Of a stretch of DNA of 5,965 nucleotides, positions 1 to 5,562 are shown one piece after another. Position 1 is the stretch's first letter; each line of letters begins with the position of its first letter. Made by a program: the position numbers and the translations under genes. Below the pieces are notes generated by a model, which made no database searches, was not told the DNA's origin, and was given only the letters and a program-made list of their open reading frames with translations. Origin of the DNA: Polyangia bacterium (GTDB lineage Bacteria; Myxococcota_A; Polyangia; Polyangiales; Polyangiaceae). Where the stretch lies: contig JAUIKB010000387.1 of NCBI GenBank assembly GCA_030430975.1, positions 1 through 5,965 of the forward strand, in the 5' to 3' direction.

Positions 1-1088
1 AGCCTGGCGAAGGCACCGAGGTTCTGGGCGACGAGAACGAACTGCGTCGAGTCCTTCACGTCTTGGTGCACCAGTCGGCCGCTTCCGTAGGCCCCAACAC
101 ACGCCCAGAAGTCTCGATCCGCCGCGCCGGCGATTGGGTGCGGGTGTCCGTGGACCTGGGACCCGACTCATCGCCGGGAAACGCTTTAGAAGATCGGTGG
201 CTGAGCCGCATGGCACTCCAGCACGGCGGGCGCCTTGAGTTCGAACGCGGCACCCAGACGCTGGTGTTGCCGGCCGACGGCGCGAGCGACAAGCGCGAGG
301 TCGCCGAACTTCGGCGCGAACTAGAACAAGCGCAGCAGCTTGGCGAGGCTTATGCGCGGGAGCTGGCCAGTGTGTTTACGCAAGCGCCGCCAACGGACGA
401 GGTGGCGCCGACCGCTCGGGCGGATGGCGTCGCCCGCCTGCAGCTCCTAAGCGCTGCGGCGGGAGCCTTAGCTCGGCCACTTTCGGAGCTGCTGCAGCGA
501 CTCGAGCAGGACTCCGCGCGAGTGACCGAGGCGCTGGGCGAGCACGACGCCGCGCTGCGGTTGCAGCGCCATGTTGGGGTCGGCCACGAAATCCTCCGCG
601 AAGTTAGGCGCATCGGCGACGTCGACGCAGCTGAACAGCCGCGGGACATCAGCGCCACGCAAGTCGTCAAACGCGTGATTGCAGAAGCCGAAGGCGTCGC
701 GTCGCGACGCCAGGTCACCGTGGAGTTCTCCGCACCGAGTGCTGGACAAAACCGCTCGCTCCAGGCTTCGGCTTTCGCGACCCTCTGCCGGACGTTGTTG
801 GATGAAGCGATCGCAGCGACCCCTAACGATCAGTCGGTAAACGTCTCGCTTAGCGAGTCTGGTAGCCTGCTGCGGCTCAGCGTTACGGACGGTGGGCCGT
901 CGATACCCGAGGCATCCCGCGCGGGTCTGCTAGCGCTTGAGATCGATCCCCAGTCCTTAGGACGGCCGGCCGGATTGTCATTACTGGTTGCTGGTGTGAC
1001 GGCTGATCGCCTGGGCGGCACCCTGCAGTTGGGTGAGGCCGAGGACGGCAGAACTCAGATCTGCTTCGAATTAGGCCGCGAAAACTAG
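1..1088 (+). CDS. Divergent histidine-kinase-like protein, 5' partial, tandem ATPase-like modules
   Basis: The reading frame is open from base 3 and the true start lies upstream; a TTG at 63 is probably internal, because the 20 codons before it already read like an HATPase N-box region (VLGDENELRRVLHVLVHQSA). About 361 residues are visible. The first module continues to a G-box-like QHGGRLEF and ends at LVLPA near base 275. A charged, heptad-like helix (REVAELRRELEQAQQ, about 300-370) leads to a second dimerisation-like helix (about 430-600) and a second HATPase-like domain (about 650-1085) with VTDGGPSIP, GLSLLVAG and RLGGTLQL. Key residues are changed: the H-box position aligned with the phospho-acceptor His is Gly (462-464), the N-box Asn is Gln in module 1 and Glu in module 2 (804-806), and the second Gly of DxGxG is Asp or Ser. 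I infer a signalling pseudokinase or scaffold. The family assignment is fairly sure, lack of activity less so. The upstream part could hold a sensor or an active module. Confidence 0.75.
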   Translation, partial: PGEGTEVLGDENELRRVLHVLVHQSAASVGPNTRPEVSIRRAGDWVRVSVDLGPDSSPGNALEDRWLSRMALQHGGRLEFERGTQTLVLPADGASDKREVAELRRELEQAQQLGEAYARELASVFTQAPPTDEVAPTARADGVARLQLLSAAAGALARPLSELLQRLEQDSARVTEALGEHDAALRLQRHVGVGHEILREVRRIGDVDAAEQPRDISATQVVKRVIAEAEGVASRRQVTVEFSAPSAGQNRSLQASAFATLCRTLLDEAIAATPNDQSVNVSLSESGSLLRLSVTDGGPSIPEASRAGLLALEIDPQSLGRPAGLSLLVAGVTADRLGGTLQLGEAEDGRTQICFELGREN

Positions 1089-1104
1089 GTACGGCGCCAC
1101 GCAC

Positions 1105-1139
1105 TCAACCGCCTCACTCGCGGTTGACCCGATGTTTTT
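1105..1139 (+). terminator. Rho-independent-like terminator after the kinase-like gene
   Basis: TCAACCGC (1105-1112) and GCGGTTGA (1120-1127) are perfect reverse complements, giving an 8-bp stem with a 7-nt loop. A run of five T follows at 1135-1139, seven bases beyond the stem. The hairpin starts 16 nt after the kinase-like stop codon. The displaced, short T-run makes it weaker than a textbook terminator. It fits transcription ending before the receiver gene, which has its own promoter-like box. Confidence 0.55.
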
Positions 1140-1210
1140 GGGGACTTGCGGTCCGGAGGCGACGCTGCGCAGCGGACACTCAAAGTTAGCGTCGTCGGCA
1201 CAGCGTCGGC

Positions 1211-1216
1211 TACTAT
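1211..1216 (+). promoter_or_regulatory. -10-like box of the receiver gene, probably leaderless
   Basis: TACTAT matches TATAAT at four positions including the key A2 and T6. It lies exactly 7 nt before the ATG at 1224, so transcription would begin at or next to the start codon. No convincing -35 hexamer is seen 16-18 nt upstream, and there is no Shine-Dalgarno before the ATG. The same geometry occurs before the zinc-ribbon gene at 5563. Confidence 0.45.
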
Positions 1217-1223
1217 CTCCGGA

Positions 1224-1601
1224 ATGCGCATCCTCGTCTGCGAAGACCAAGATTCGATCCGCCGCATGATCGAGGCACTCGTCGGTGCCCGTGGGTACGA
1301 CGTGGTCGCCGTGTCGAGTGGCACGAAGGCGATCGATGTCGCGACGACCGAGCCTCCCGACATGGTGCTTTTGGATCTCATGCTACCCGGCCAATACGAC
1401 GGCTTCGAGGTGTGCCGGCGGCTGCGCGCGGATCCCGGCACCAAAGAGGTCCCTGTCCTGATCATCAGCGCCCTCGACGACGCGGACTCCCGTCGCAAAG
1501 CGACGGACGCCGGCGCGACCGCGTACTACACCAAGCCCTTCAGCCCGATCGCCCTGCTCAAGGAAATCGACCGGCTCAAACAACTCGCCGACAAATCGTA
1601 G
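1224..1601 (+). CDS. Stand-alone CheY-like response regulator receiver
   Basis: This is a 125-residue protein made of a single receiver domain with no output domain. All signature residues are present: acidic pocket E7/D8, phospho-acceptor D51 in VLLDLMLP, switch Ser82 in IISA, aromatic Tyr102 and invariant Lys104 in YYTKPF. It should accept a phosphoryl group on D51 from a histidine kinase and act through protein contacts (phosphorelay, motility or polarity control); which of these cannot be told. The start is ATG 1224 because MRILVCED is the normal first strand of the fold. An in-frame TTG at 1146 would add 26 residues with no domain match. There is no Shine-Dalgarno; TACTAT stands 7 nt upstream. 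It follows the kinase-like gene on the same strand with a 135-nt gap holding a terminator-like hairpin, so co-transcription is doubtful. That neighbour appears catalytically dead in its visible part, so the phosphodonor may be encoded elsewhere. Confidence 0.93.
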   Translation: MRILVCEDQDSIRRMIEALVGARGYDVVAVSSGTKAIDVATTEPPDMVLLDLMLPGQYDGFEVCRRLRADPGTKEVPVLIISALDDADSRRKATDAGATAYYTKPFSPIALLKEIDRLKQLADKS

Positions 1602-1623
1602 CAACGGACCTGCGCCGACCCAA

Positions 1624-1646
1624 GCTTGAGCCGGCGGGACTCAAGC
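1624..1646. terminator. Hairpin between convergent genes, possible weak terminator
   Basis: GCTTGAG (1624-1630) and CTCAAGC (1640-1646) form a 7-bp perfect stem with a 9-nt loop in the 76-nt gap between two convergent stop codons. Neither strand has a T-run next to it, so it is not a classic intrinsic terminator. Its position suits a two-way transcription barrier. Confidence 0.3.
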
Positions 1647-1677
1647 GGAGCCGACGGAGTGTTGAGCCGACCAGTTA

Positions 1678-2061
1678 CTAGAGTAGGTCGAGGAACTTCT
1701 TCGCTCTGTCTTCGGCTTGCGTCATCAGCGCCGTCGATTCCTGGGCGGGAATCCTGAGCCTCTCACACAGGTCGTCGAGGAACTTCTTCTCCGAGGCGTC
1801 CTGTTCGCCGTCGATGTACGTCAGCAACACGGCGTGCTGCAGAAGTTGTCGCCGATCGTCGAAGCTCAGTTCCGTTAGCGGAATGTCGTCCAACGACTTC
1901 TTCTCTTCCGCGAACTTGCGGATCTCGTGCGATTCGCTAGCCGTCGCTTCGAAAGCCTGCAGCAGCGCCTCGATTACTTCAGTTTCCTCGTCCGCGACCC
2001 GACCGTCGGCCCAAGCGACCGCCACCAAACTCTTGAGGATCGCCATATTCTGCTCGTGCAT
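1678..2061 (-). CDS. TerB-fold (tellurite-resistance TerB-like) protein
   Basis: This is a 127-residue, mostly helical, probably cytosolic protein. Two similar segments each carry an Asp-Gly acidic loop, WADGRVADEE (residues 17-26) and YIDGEQDASE (82-91), the paired pattern typical of the TerB/DUF533 helical fold, where such loops may bind metal. The exact role of this family is unclear, and tellurite resistance should not be assumed. The start chosen is the ATG at 2061: an upstream ATG at 2211 in the same frame would add 50 residues with no family resemblance and overlap the end of the 869-residue gene. No Shine-Dalgarno is near the chosen ATG. The gene begins 31 nt after the 869-residue gene on the same strand, so it could be read as the third gene of that unit or from the TTGACC-N16-GATTCT element just upstream. 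KKFLD occurs twice (92-96 and 121-125), encoded by an identical 16-bp stretch. Confidence 0.8.
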   Translation of the reverse strand: MHEQNMAILKSLVAVAWADGRVADEETEVIEALLQAFEATASESHEIRKFAEEKKSLDDIPLTELSFDDRRQLLQHAVLLTYIDGEQDASEKKFLDDLCERLRIPAQESTALMTQAEDRAKKFLDLL

Positions 2062-2068
2062 GGCGCCA

Positions 2069-2096
2069 AGAATCGCATACCTGTCCAGAAGGTCAA
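2069..2096 (-). promoter_or_regulatory. Possible promoter of the terB-like gene overlapping the upstream stop codon
   Basis: On the minus strand TTGACC (2096-2091) matches the -35 consensus at five of six positions. It is followed by 16 nt, then GATTCT (2074-2069) as a poor -10 match, then 7 nt and the ATG at 2061. The -35 box overlaps the TGA of the 869-residue gene (2095-2093). The good -35 and the spacing support it; the weak -10 argues against it. Confidence 0.3.
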
Positions 2097-4702
2097 CGCG
2101 AGACCACGCGTAGATGGGCCGTGGGGCGACTGCCCCCATCCGGCAACAGATCGGACGCCGAAACGACCCAGCGATGCCAAGGCCCGAGGCCATCGCGGGC
2201 CCGTACCTCAACCGCTCGCCCGCAGGTCACCGCCTCGAATCGCGCGTGGGGCCCCTCGGCCACTTCGCCAAACCGGGTGTCGCCGACATATCGAAGCTCG
2301 GCTCGGCCTGCGGCAGACAATCCGCCTACCTCGACCGTGGCGGTGCAAGCCGCTGCCGCTGCGGTGGAAGACTGGGAGGGAACCCGCTTTAGGACCGATG
2401 CTCCGCCAAGCAGCAAGGCCACCGCCGTAACGCCGATCACCGCAACCGGCCGGACCCGGCCACCGCCGGATTGCGGCGCCACCCGCGGTCCTGAATCGGC
2501 GACCGCAACCGGCGGAGGGGTTGCGCTGACCCCGGACGCCTCGCGCAGCTGCGCAAACAGCTCCGCCTCGGGCACGTCCGCGACCTCGAACGTCCCGGCC
2601 AGATCCTCGGCCGTGCTTCTTCGAGGCGGCGTGCCCGTTGGCGACGCGAGCAGCTCTTTCGAAGACTTCTCGTGCGGAATCGGCTTCAGGCAGACCGGCG
2701 GCATCCGCGTCAAGTCGTCATCCGCGACAGTCTCGCCTGAGGAGCGTGGGCGCAGTGGCGCCAGCTCCGCGAGCTCGGGAAACACCGCGGCACGACGCAA
2801 CGGGAGCGCAACGCCGGCAGACAGGCGACTCGAATGCGGCGAACGGCCAACCTGCGGTGGCCCAGCCGTCGTCTCCTGCTGCGGAACGACGTCCGTCGGA
2901 AGTGCGCTCTGGTCGCTCTGCTCAGGAGCGAGGTCGTCGGAGTCAACCTGGACGTTCTCGATCGCTTCAGACTCGCCGGCTGCGCTGATCGCAACGGCAG
3001 GCGACTCGCTCTGTACCTGCCCCACTATCGAAGGACTCGCGTCGCGATCGGTCTGATCCGACATCTCGTCCCCCGCACCGACGCCCAGGCCCGCAGGGGC
3101 CGCGGGCTGTACGTCCGCAACCGCTGTTGGTGACGCTGCGTGGGGAGGCGCGTCCAAAACGTCGCTCGGCGAGTCGCCGACCGCCGAAGGCGCATTCCCA
3201 GCTTCAAGCACCGCAAGCTCAGCATCGCACGGGACGGACGCAGTCTCGCCGGCGCTAGTGCCGCGGTCATCAGCATCATCATCGACGGCGACGACCGCTG
3301 GGGCGTGCGGCTCATCTCCGGCTTCCGCACGCTGCGCAGCTACGCCGTGTTCGTGGCGAGGATCGTCATGCAGCGCCATCACATCGGGTACGCGATCGGT
3401 CGCCGACCCGTCCACGAACGTGGGCTCAAAGCTCACCGCCGTGCCGAACGTCGGGGTTGAGTGGACCTCGTCACGCGGTGCGACCGGCGCAAACACCCGC
3501 GTCTGGACATCATCATCGTCGTCGCCACCATCATCGCCGAGTGCGATGGCGTCCGCCTCCGCGCACGTCGACAAAGCGTCGGCCGTGTCCGAGACGTCTA
3601 ACCACGCGCGGTCGTCGGCATCGATCGCCACGTGCTCAGCTGCTGCCTCGTCGCTGGATGGCGCCCCAACCGCCCGCTGGAAAACCGGTGTCAGGACGTC
3701 GTCGCCGGCGTCGTCTGCCACGTTCGCTACCACCGGCGGCGCCGACTCGTCCGCCGTGCTGGTACCGGGATCGTCAGCAGCCCACTCGCCGCTATCGGAT
3801 GCGGTCATCGCTTCGTCGCCTTCAGCGTCACACGATTCGCTGTGCCGCGCTGGCTGTTGGTCGACCTCAATGCCGCTCACGTCGAAGTCCAGCACATCGA
3901 GCTCAGCCGGACATTCTACGTCCGCCGGCGCGTCCTGCGCCGCCGCCACCACCGGCACGTCGCTGACCGCCATCGCGTCGAGTTCCGGTTGCGCCTGAGT
4001 CTGCACGGCAACGCTGGCCGGCGCCGGCGGCGACGCGGTCAGCAGTTCGGCGGCGTGTACGTCGGGCGGCGGTTCGCTACCGGGCGCGAAGGCGCTCGGT
4101 GCAAGCGGAGGCGGTCTCTCGATGGTCGCGATCGCTGGCGGCGATGCGGGCCTCGAGGTCGTCGCCGCCCCGTCAAAGTCAGCCGCTGGACGGGTCGCGA
4201 GAGCTGGTTCGGATCGCGATGCCTGATCCGCGCATAGTTCGGCGGCTTGGTCTCGCTCGGCTGCTTCAAGCGCCGCCGCCAGTTTTCCGCGCTCCTTGGC
4301 ACGGGCTGTTTCTCGCCACAGCCGGCACAATCCACGGCGAGCGGCGGCGCGATTCAGTGGTATGAGCGCCGCCTCCAGATCGCGCCGGACTGCGGACGGC
4401 CCGCTGCCGACGCTTTGATCTGCCGCCCGCCGCAGAGCCGGGGCTACCGAGCGCGCGCAGTCCAACAGTCGACGCAGATGATCGCGCAGATCCTGCTCCG
4501 CCCGCTCGGCCGGAGCCTCGACGAGTCCAGCTAGCGACACCGTGCCGTTCTCGTTCAACAGAACCCGCGAAGGCGCGCAAACGCCGACGGTGTGTTGCAT
4601 GCTCTCGGCAAACGCCAGCATCAGGTAGCCTGCGGTTTCACCCGTGACCGGAGCTAGTCGGAGTTTTGCGGCGATCGTGATTTCTTGAAACGTAACGGTC
4701 AT
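2093..4702 (-). CDS. Large acidic disordered single-pass membrane protein with kinase-C-lobe-like N-domain, unknown function
   Basis: I do not recognise a named family for this 869-residue protein. Residues 1-135 look folded. SRVLLNENGTVSLAGL (45-60) followed by an acidic helical stretch resembles the catalytic-loop-to-activation-segment region of Ser/Thr kinase C-lobes, but without HRD or DFG, so at most a degenerate relative; this is inference. Residues 165-745 are Asp/Ala/Pro-rich, low complexity and probably disordered, including a five-Asp run at 394-398. Residues 753-771 form one hydrophobic helix with Arg/Lys on both sides. The last 98 residues look beta-rich and carry Cys786 and Cys827. 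With no signal peptide, the N-terminus is likely cytosolic and the tail extracytoplasmic. The ATG overlaps the hisF stop by 4 bp (ATGA), with GGGGG six nt upstream, so translation is probably coupled to hisF. Antisense frames here are long because of GC-rich codons. Roles could include envelope signalling or scaffolding. Confidence 0.8.
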   Translation of the reverse strand: MTVTFQEITIAAKLRLAPVTGETAGYLMLAFAESMQHTVGVCAPSRVLLNENGTVSLAGLVEAPAERAEQDLRDHLRRLLDCARSVAPALRRAADQSVGSGPSAVRRDLEAALIPLNRAAARRGLCRLWRETARAKERGKLAAALEAAERDQAAELCADQASRSEPALATRPAADFDGAATTSRPASPPAIATIERPPPLAPSAFAPGSEPPPDVHAAELLTASPPAPASVAVQTQAQPELDAMAVSDVPVVAAAQDAPADVECPAELDVLDFDVSGIEVDQQPARHSESCDAEGDEAMTASDSGEWAADDPGTSTADESAPPVVANVADDAGDDVLTPVFQRAVGAPSSDEAAAEHVAIDADDRAWLDVSDTADALSTCAEADAIALGDDGGDDDDDVQTRVFAPVAPRDEVHSTPTFGTAVSFEPTFVDGSATDRVPDVMALHDDPRHEHGVAAQRAEAGDEPHAPAVVAVDDDADDRGTSAGETASVPCDAELAVLEAGNAPSAVGDSPSDVLDAPPHAASPTAVADVQPAAPAGLGVGAGDEMSDQTDRDASPSIVGQVQSESPAVAISAAGESEAIENVQVDSDDLAPEQSDQSALPTDVVPQQETTAGPPQVGRSPHSSRLSAGVALPLRRAAVFPELAELAPLRPRSSGETVADDDLTRMPPVCLKPIPHEKSSKELLASPTGTPPRRSTAEDLAGTFEVADVPEAELFAQLREASGVSATPPPVAVADSGPRVAPQSGGGRVRPVAVIGVTAVALLLGGASVLKRVPSQSSTAAAAACTATVEVGGLSAAGRAELRYVGDTRFGEVAEGPHARFEAVTCGRAVEVRARDGLGPWHRWVVSASDLLPDGGSRPTAHLRVVSR

Positions 4703-5481
4703 GCTGCGCCCCCACGGACGACAATGCCAGCGCTGCGCAGATAAGCCTTTGCTTCGCCGACGGTGAAAATACCATCATGAAAAATTGTTGCTGCTAGCGC
4801 CGCGTCCGCGCCGCCGTCTTCTAGCCCGGCGCGCAGGTGGTCGAGGGTCCCCACGCCGCCAGATGCGATCACCGGAGCGCTTACCCGACCCGTGATCGCG
4901 ATGAGTAGCTCCAAGTCGTAGCCAACCTGCGTTCCGTCTCGGTCCATGCTGGTCACAAGCAGCTCGCCAGCGCCCAGATCGACAGCCCGAGCCGCCCATT
5001 GGACGGCATCGACGCCGGTCGGTCGGCGGCCACCATGGGTAAACACCTCGTAGCCTGAGTCGGTGCGTCGCGCGTCGATCGCCACCACCATGACCTGCCG
5101 TCCCCAGCGCTCGGCCACCTCCCCTATCAGCTCCGGCCTCGCTAGTGCGGCGCTGTTGATGCACACCTTGTCCGCACCCGCGTTCAATAAGTCGCGAACG
5201 TCGTCCACCGACCGAACGCCGCCCCCAACGGACAAAGGTACGAAAACGCCAGCGGCCGTCTTTTCAACGACGTCGAAGATCGAGCGCCGGCCTTCGTGGG
5301 TCGCCGTAATATCCAGGAACGTGATCTCGTCGGCACCCTCCGCGTCGTATCGCCTGGCACATTCAACGGGGTCGCCGGCATCGCGAATATTGAGGAAATT
5401 CACACCTTTAACGACGCGCCCATCGCGAACGTCCAGACAAGGGATGACTCGTTTTGCCAACATTTGACCGATGGGTGCCAT
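4699..5481 (-). CDS. hisF: Imidazole glycerol phosphate synthase subunit HisF (cyclase)
   Basis: HisF is the cytosolic cyclase subunit that, with the glutaminase HisH, turns PRFAR plus ammonia into imidazole glycerol phosphate and AICAR in histidine biosynthesis. The (beta/alpha)8 barrel is complete. Counting from the family's usual first residue (MLAKRVIPCLDV), the two catalytic aspartates fall at D11 and D130 (VVAID), with K19, D51 (FLDITA), D174/D176 (SMDRDGT) and the phosphate-binding GGG (80-82) and SGG (201-203) all present. I place the start at ATG 5481 (260 residues) because AGGA lies 8 nt upstream. ATG 5463 gives 254 residues, matches the family N-terminus exactly and remains a good alternative, but has no ribosome-binding site. 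A further upstream ATG at 5595 would overlap the divergent gene. No hisA, hisH or hisI is adjacent; the next gene overlaps its stop by 4 bp. The enzyme is expected to be active. Confidence 0.97.
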   Translation of the reverse strand: MAPIGQMLAKRVIPCLDVRDGRVVKGVNFLNIRDAGDPVECARRYDAEGADEITFLDITATHEGRRSIFDVVEKTAAGVFVPLSVGGGVRSVDDVRDLLNAGADKVCINSAALARPELIGEVAERWGRQVMVVAIDARRTDSGYEVFTHGGRRPTGVDAVQWAARAVDLGAGELLVTSMDRDGTQVGYDLELLIAITGRVSAPVIASGGVGTLDHLRAGLEDGGADAALAATIFHDGIFTVGEAKAYLRSAGIVVRGGAA

Positions 5482-5488
5482 AGCCGGC

Positions 5489-5493
5489 TTCCT
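5489..5493 (-). promoter_or_regulatory. Ribosome-binding site deciding the hisF start
   Basis: AGGAA on the minus strand ends 7 nt before the ATG at 5481. The competing ATG at 5463 has no purine-rich motif at a suitable distance, which favours the six-residue longer product. Confidence 0.5.
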
Positions 5494-5549
5494 GACGAAC
5501 GGCCAAAACCCTGGTGAAACGGACGGGCGAACCGACCACCCGCTGCTGC

Positions 5550-5555
5550 TATAGT
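5550..5555 (+). promoter_or_regulatory. -10-like box of the zinc-ribbon gene, probably leaderless
   Basis: TATAGT matches TATAAT at five of six positions and stands exactly 7 nt before the ATG at 5563. No clear -35 element is seen at 16-18 nt, and no Shine-Dalgarno lies in the gap (CCGCGCG). It sits in the 81-nt divergent region shared with hisF. No equally good promoter for hisF was found there. Confidence 0.5.
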
Positions 5556-5562
5556 CCGCGCG

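Noticed and set aside
350..718. Minus-strand Arg/Ser-rich open frame within the kinase-like gene
   Set aside because: It is a shadow of the forward frame, which carries recognisable ATPase-like boxes.
1146..1223. TTG start giving the receiver a 26-residue N-terminal extension
   Set aside because: Receiver domains begin at the MRILVCED strand; the extension has no fold and the -10-like box lies inside it.
1085..1498. Minus-strand open frame over the receiver gene
   Set aside because: The plus strand encodes a receiver with every signature residue, so this frame is a shadow.
2062..2211. Longer terB-like protein starting at 2211
   Set aside because: The added 50 residues do not resemble the family and overlap the end of the upstream gene, whose C-terminal frame is well supported.
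2121..3056. Plus-strand open frame of 311 codons opposite the 869-residue gene
   Set aside because: It is antisense to a gene with a head domain, a transmembrane helix and translational coupling to hisF. Its product is Ser/Thr/Arg-rich without domain order, as expected from reading GC-rich Asp/Ala codons backwards.
3508..3538. GAC/GAT (+ strand GTC/ATC) short tandem repeat
   Set aside because: It encodes the Asp run at residues 394-398. The codons are mixed and short, so it is amino-acid bias rather than a phase-variable microsatellite.
3258..3998. Plus-strand Ser-rich open frame of 246 codons
   Set aside because: It is the complement of the Asp-rich tether: GAC/GAT codons read antisense give Ser and Val/Ile-like codons. 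There is no domain and no convincing start.
5063..5467. Plus-strand open frame of 134 codons over hisF
   Set aside because: It is antisense to a complete, conserved hisF and has no domain resemblance.
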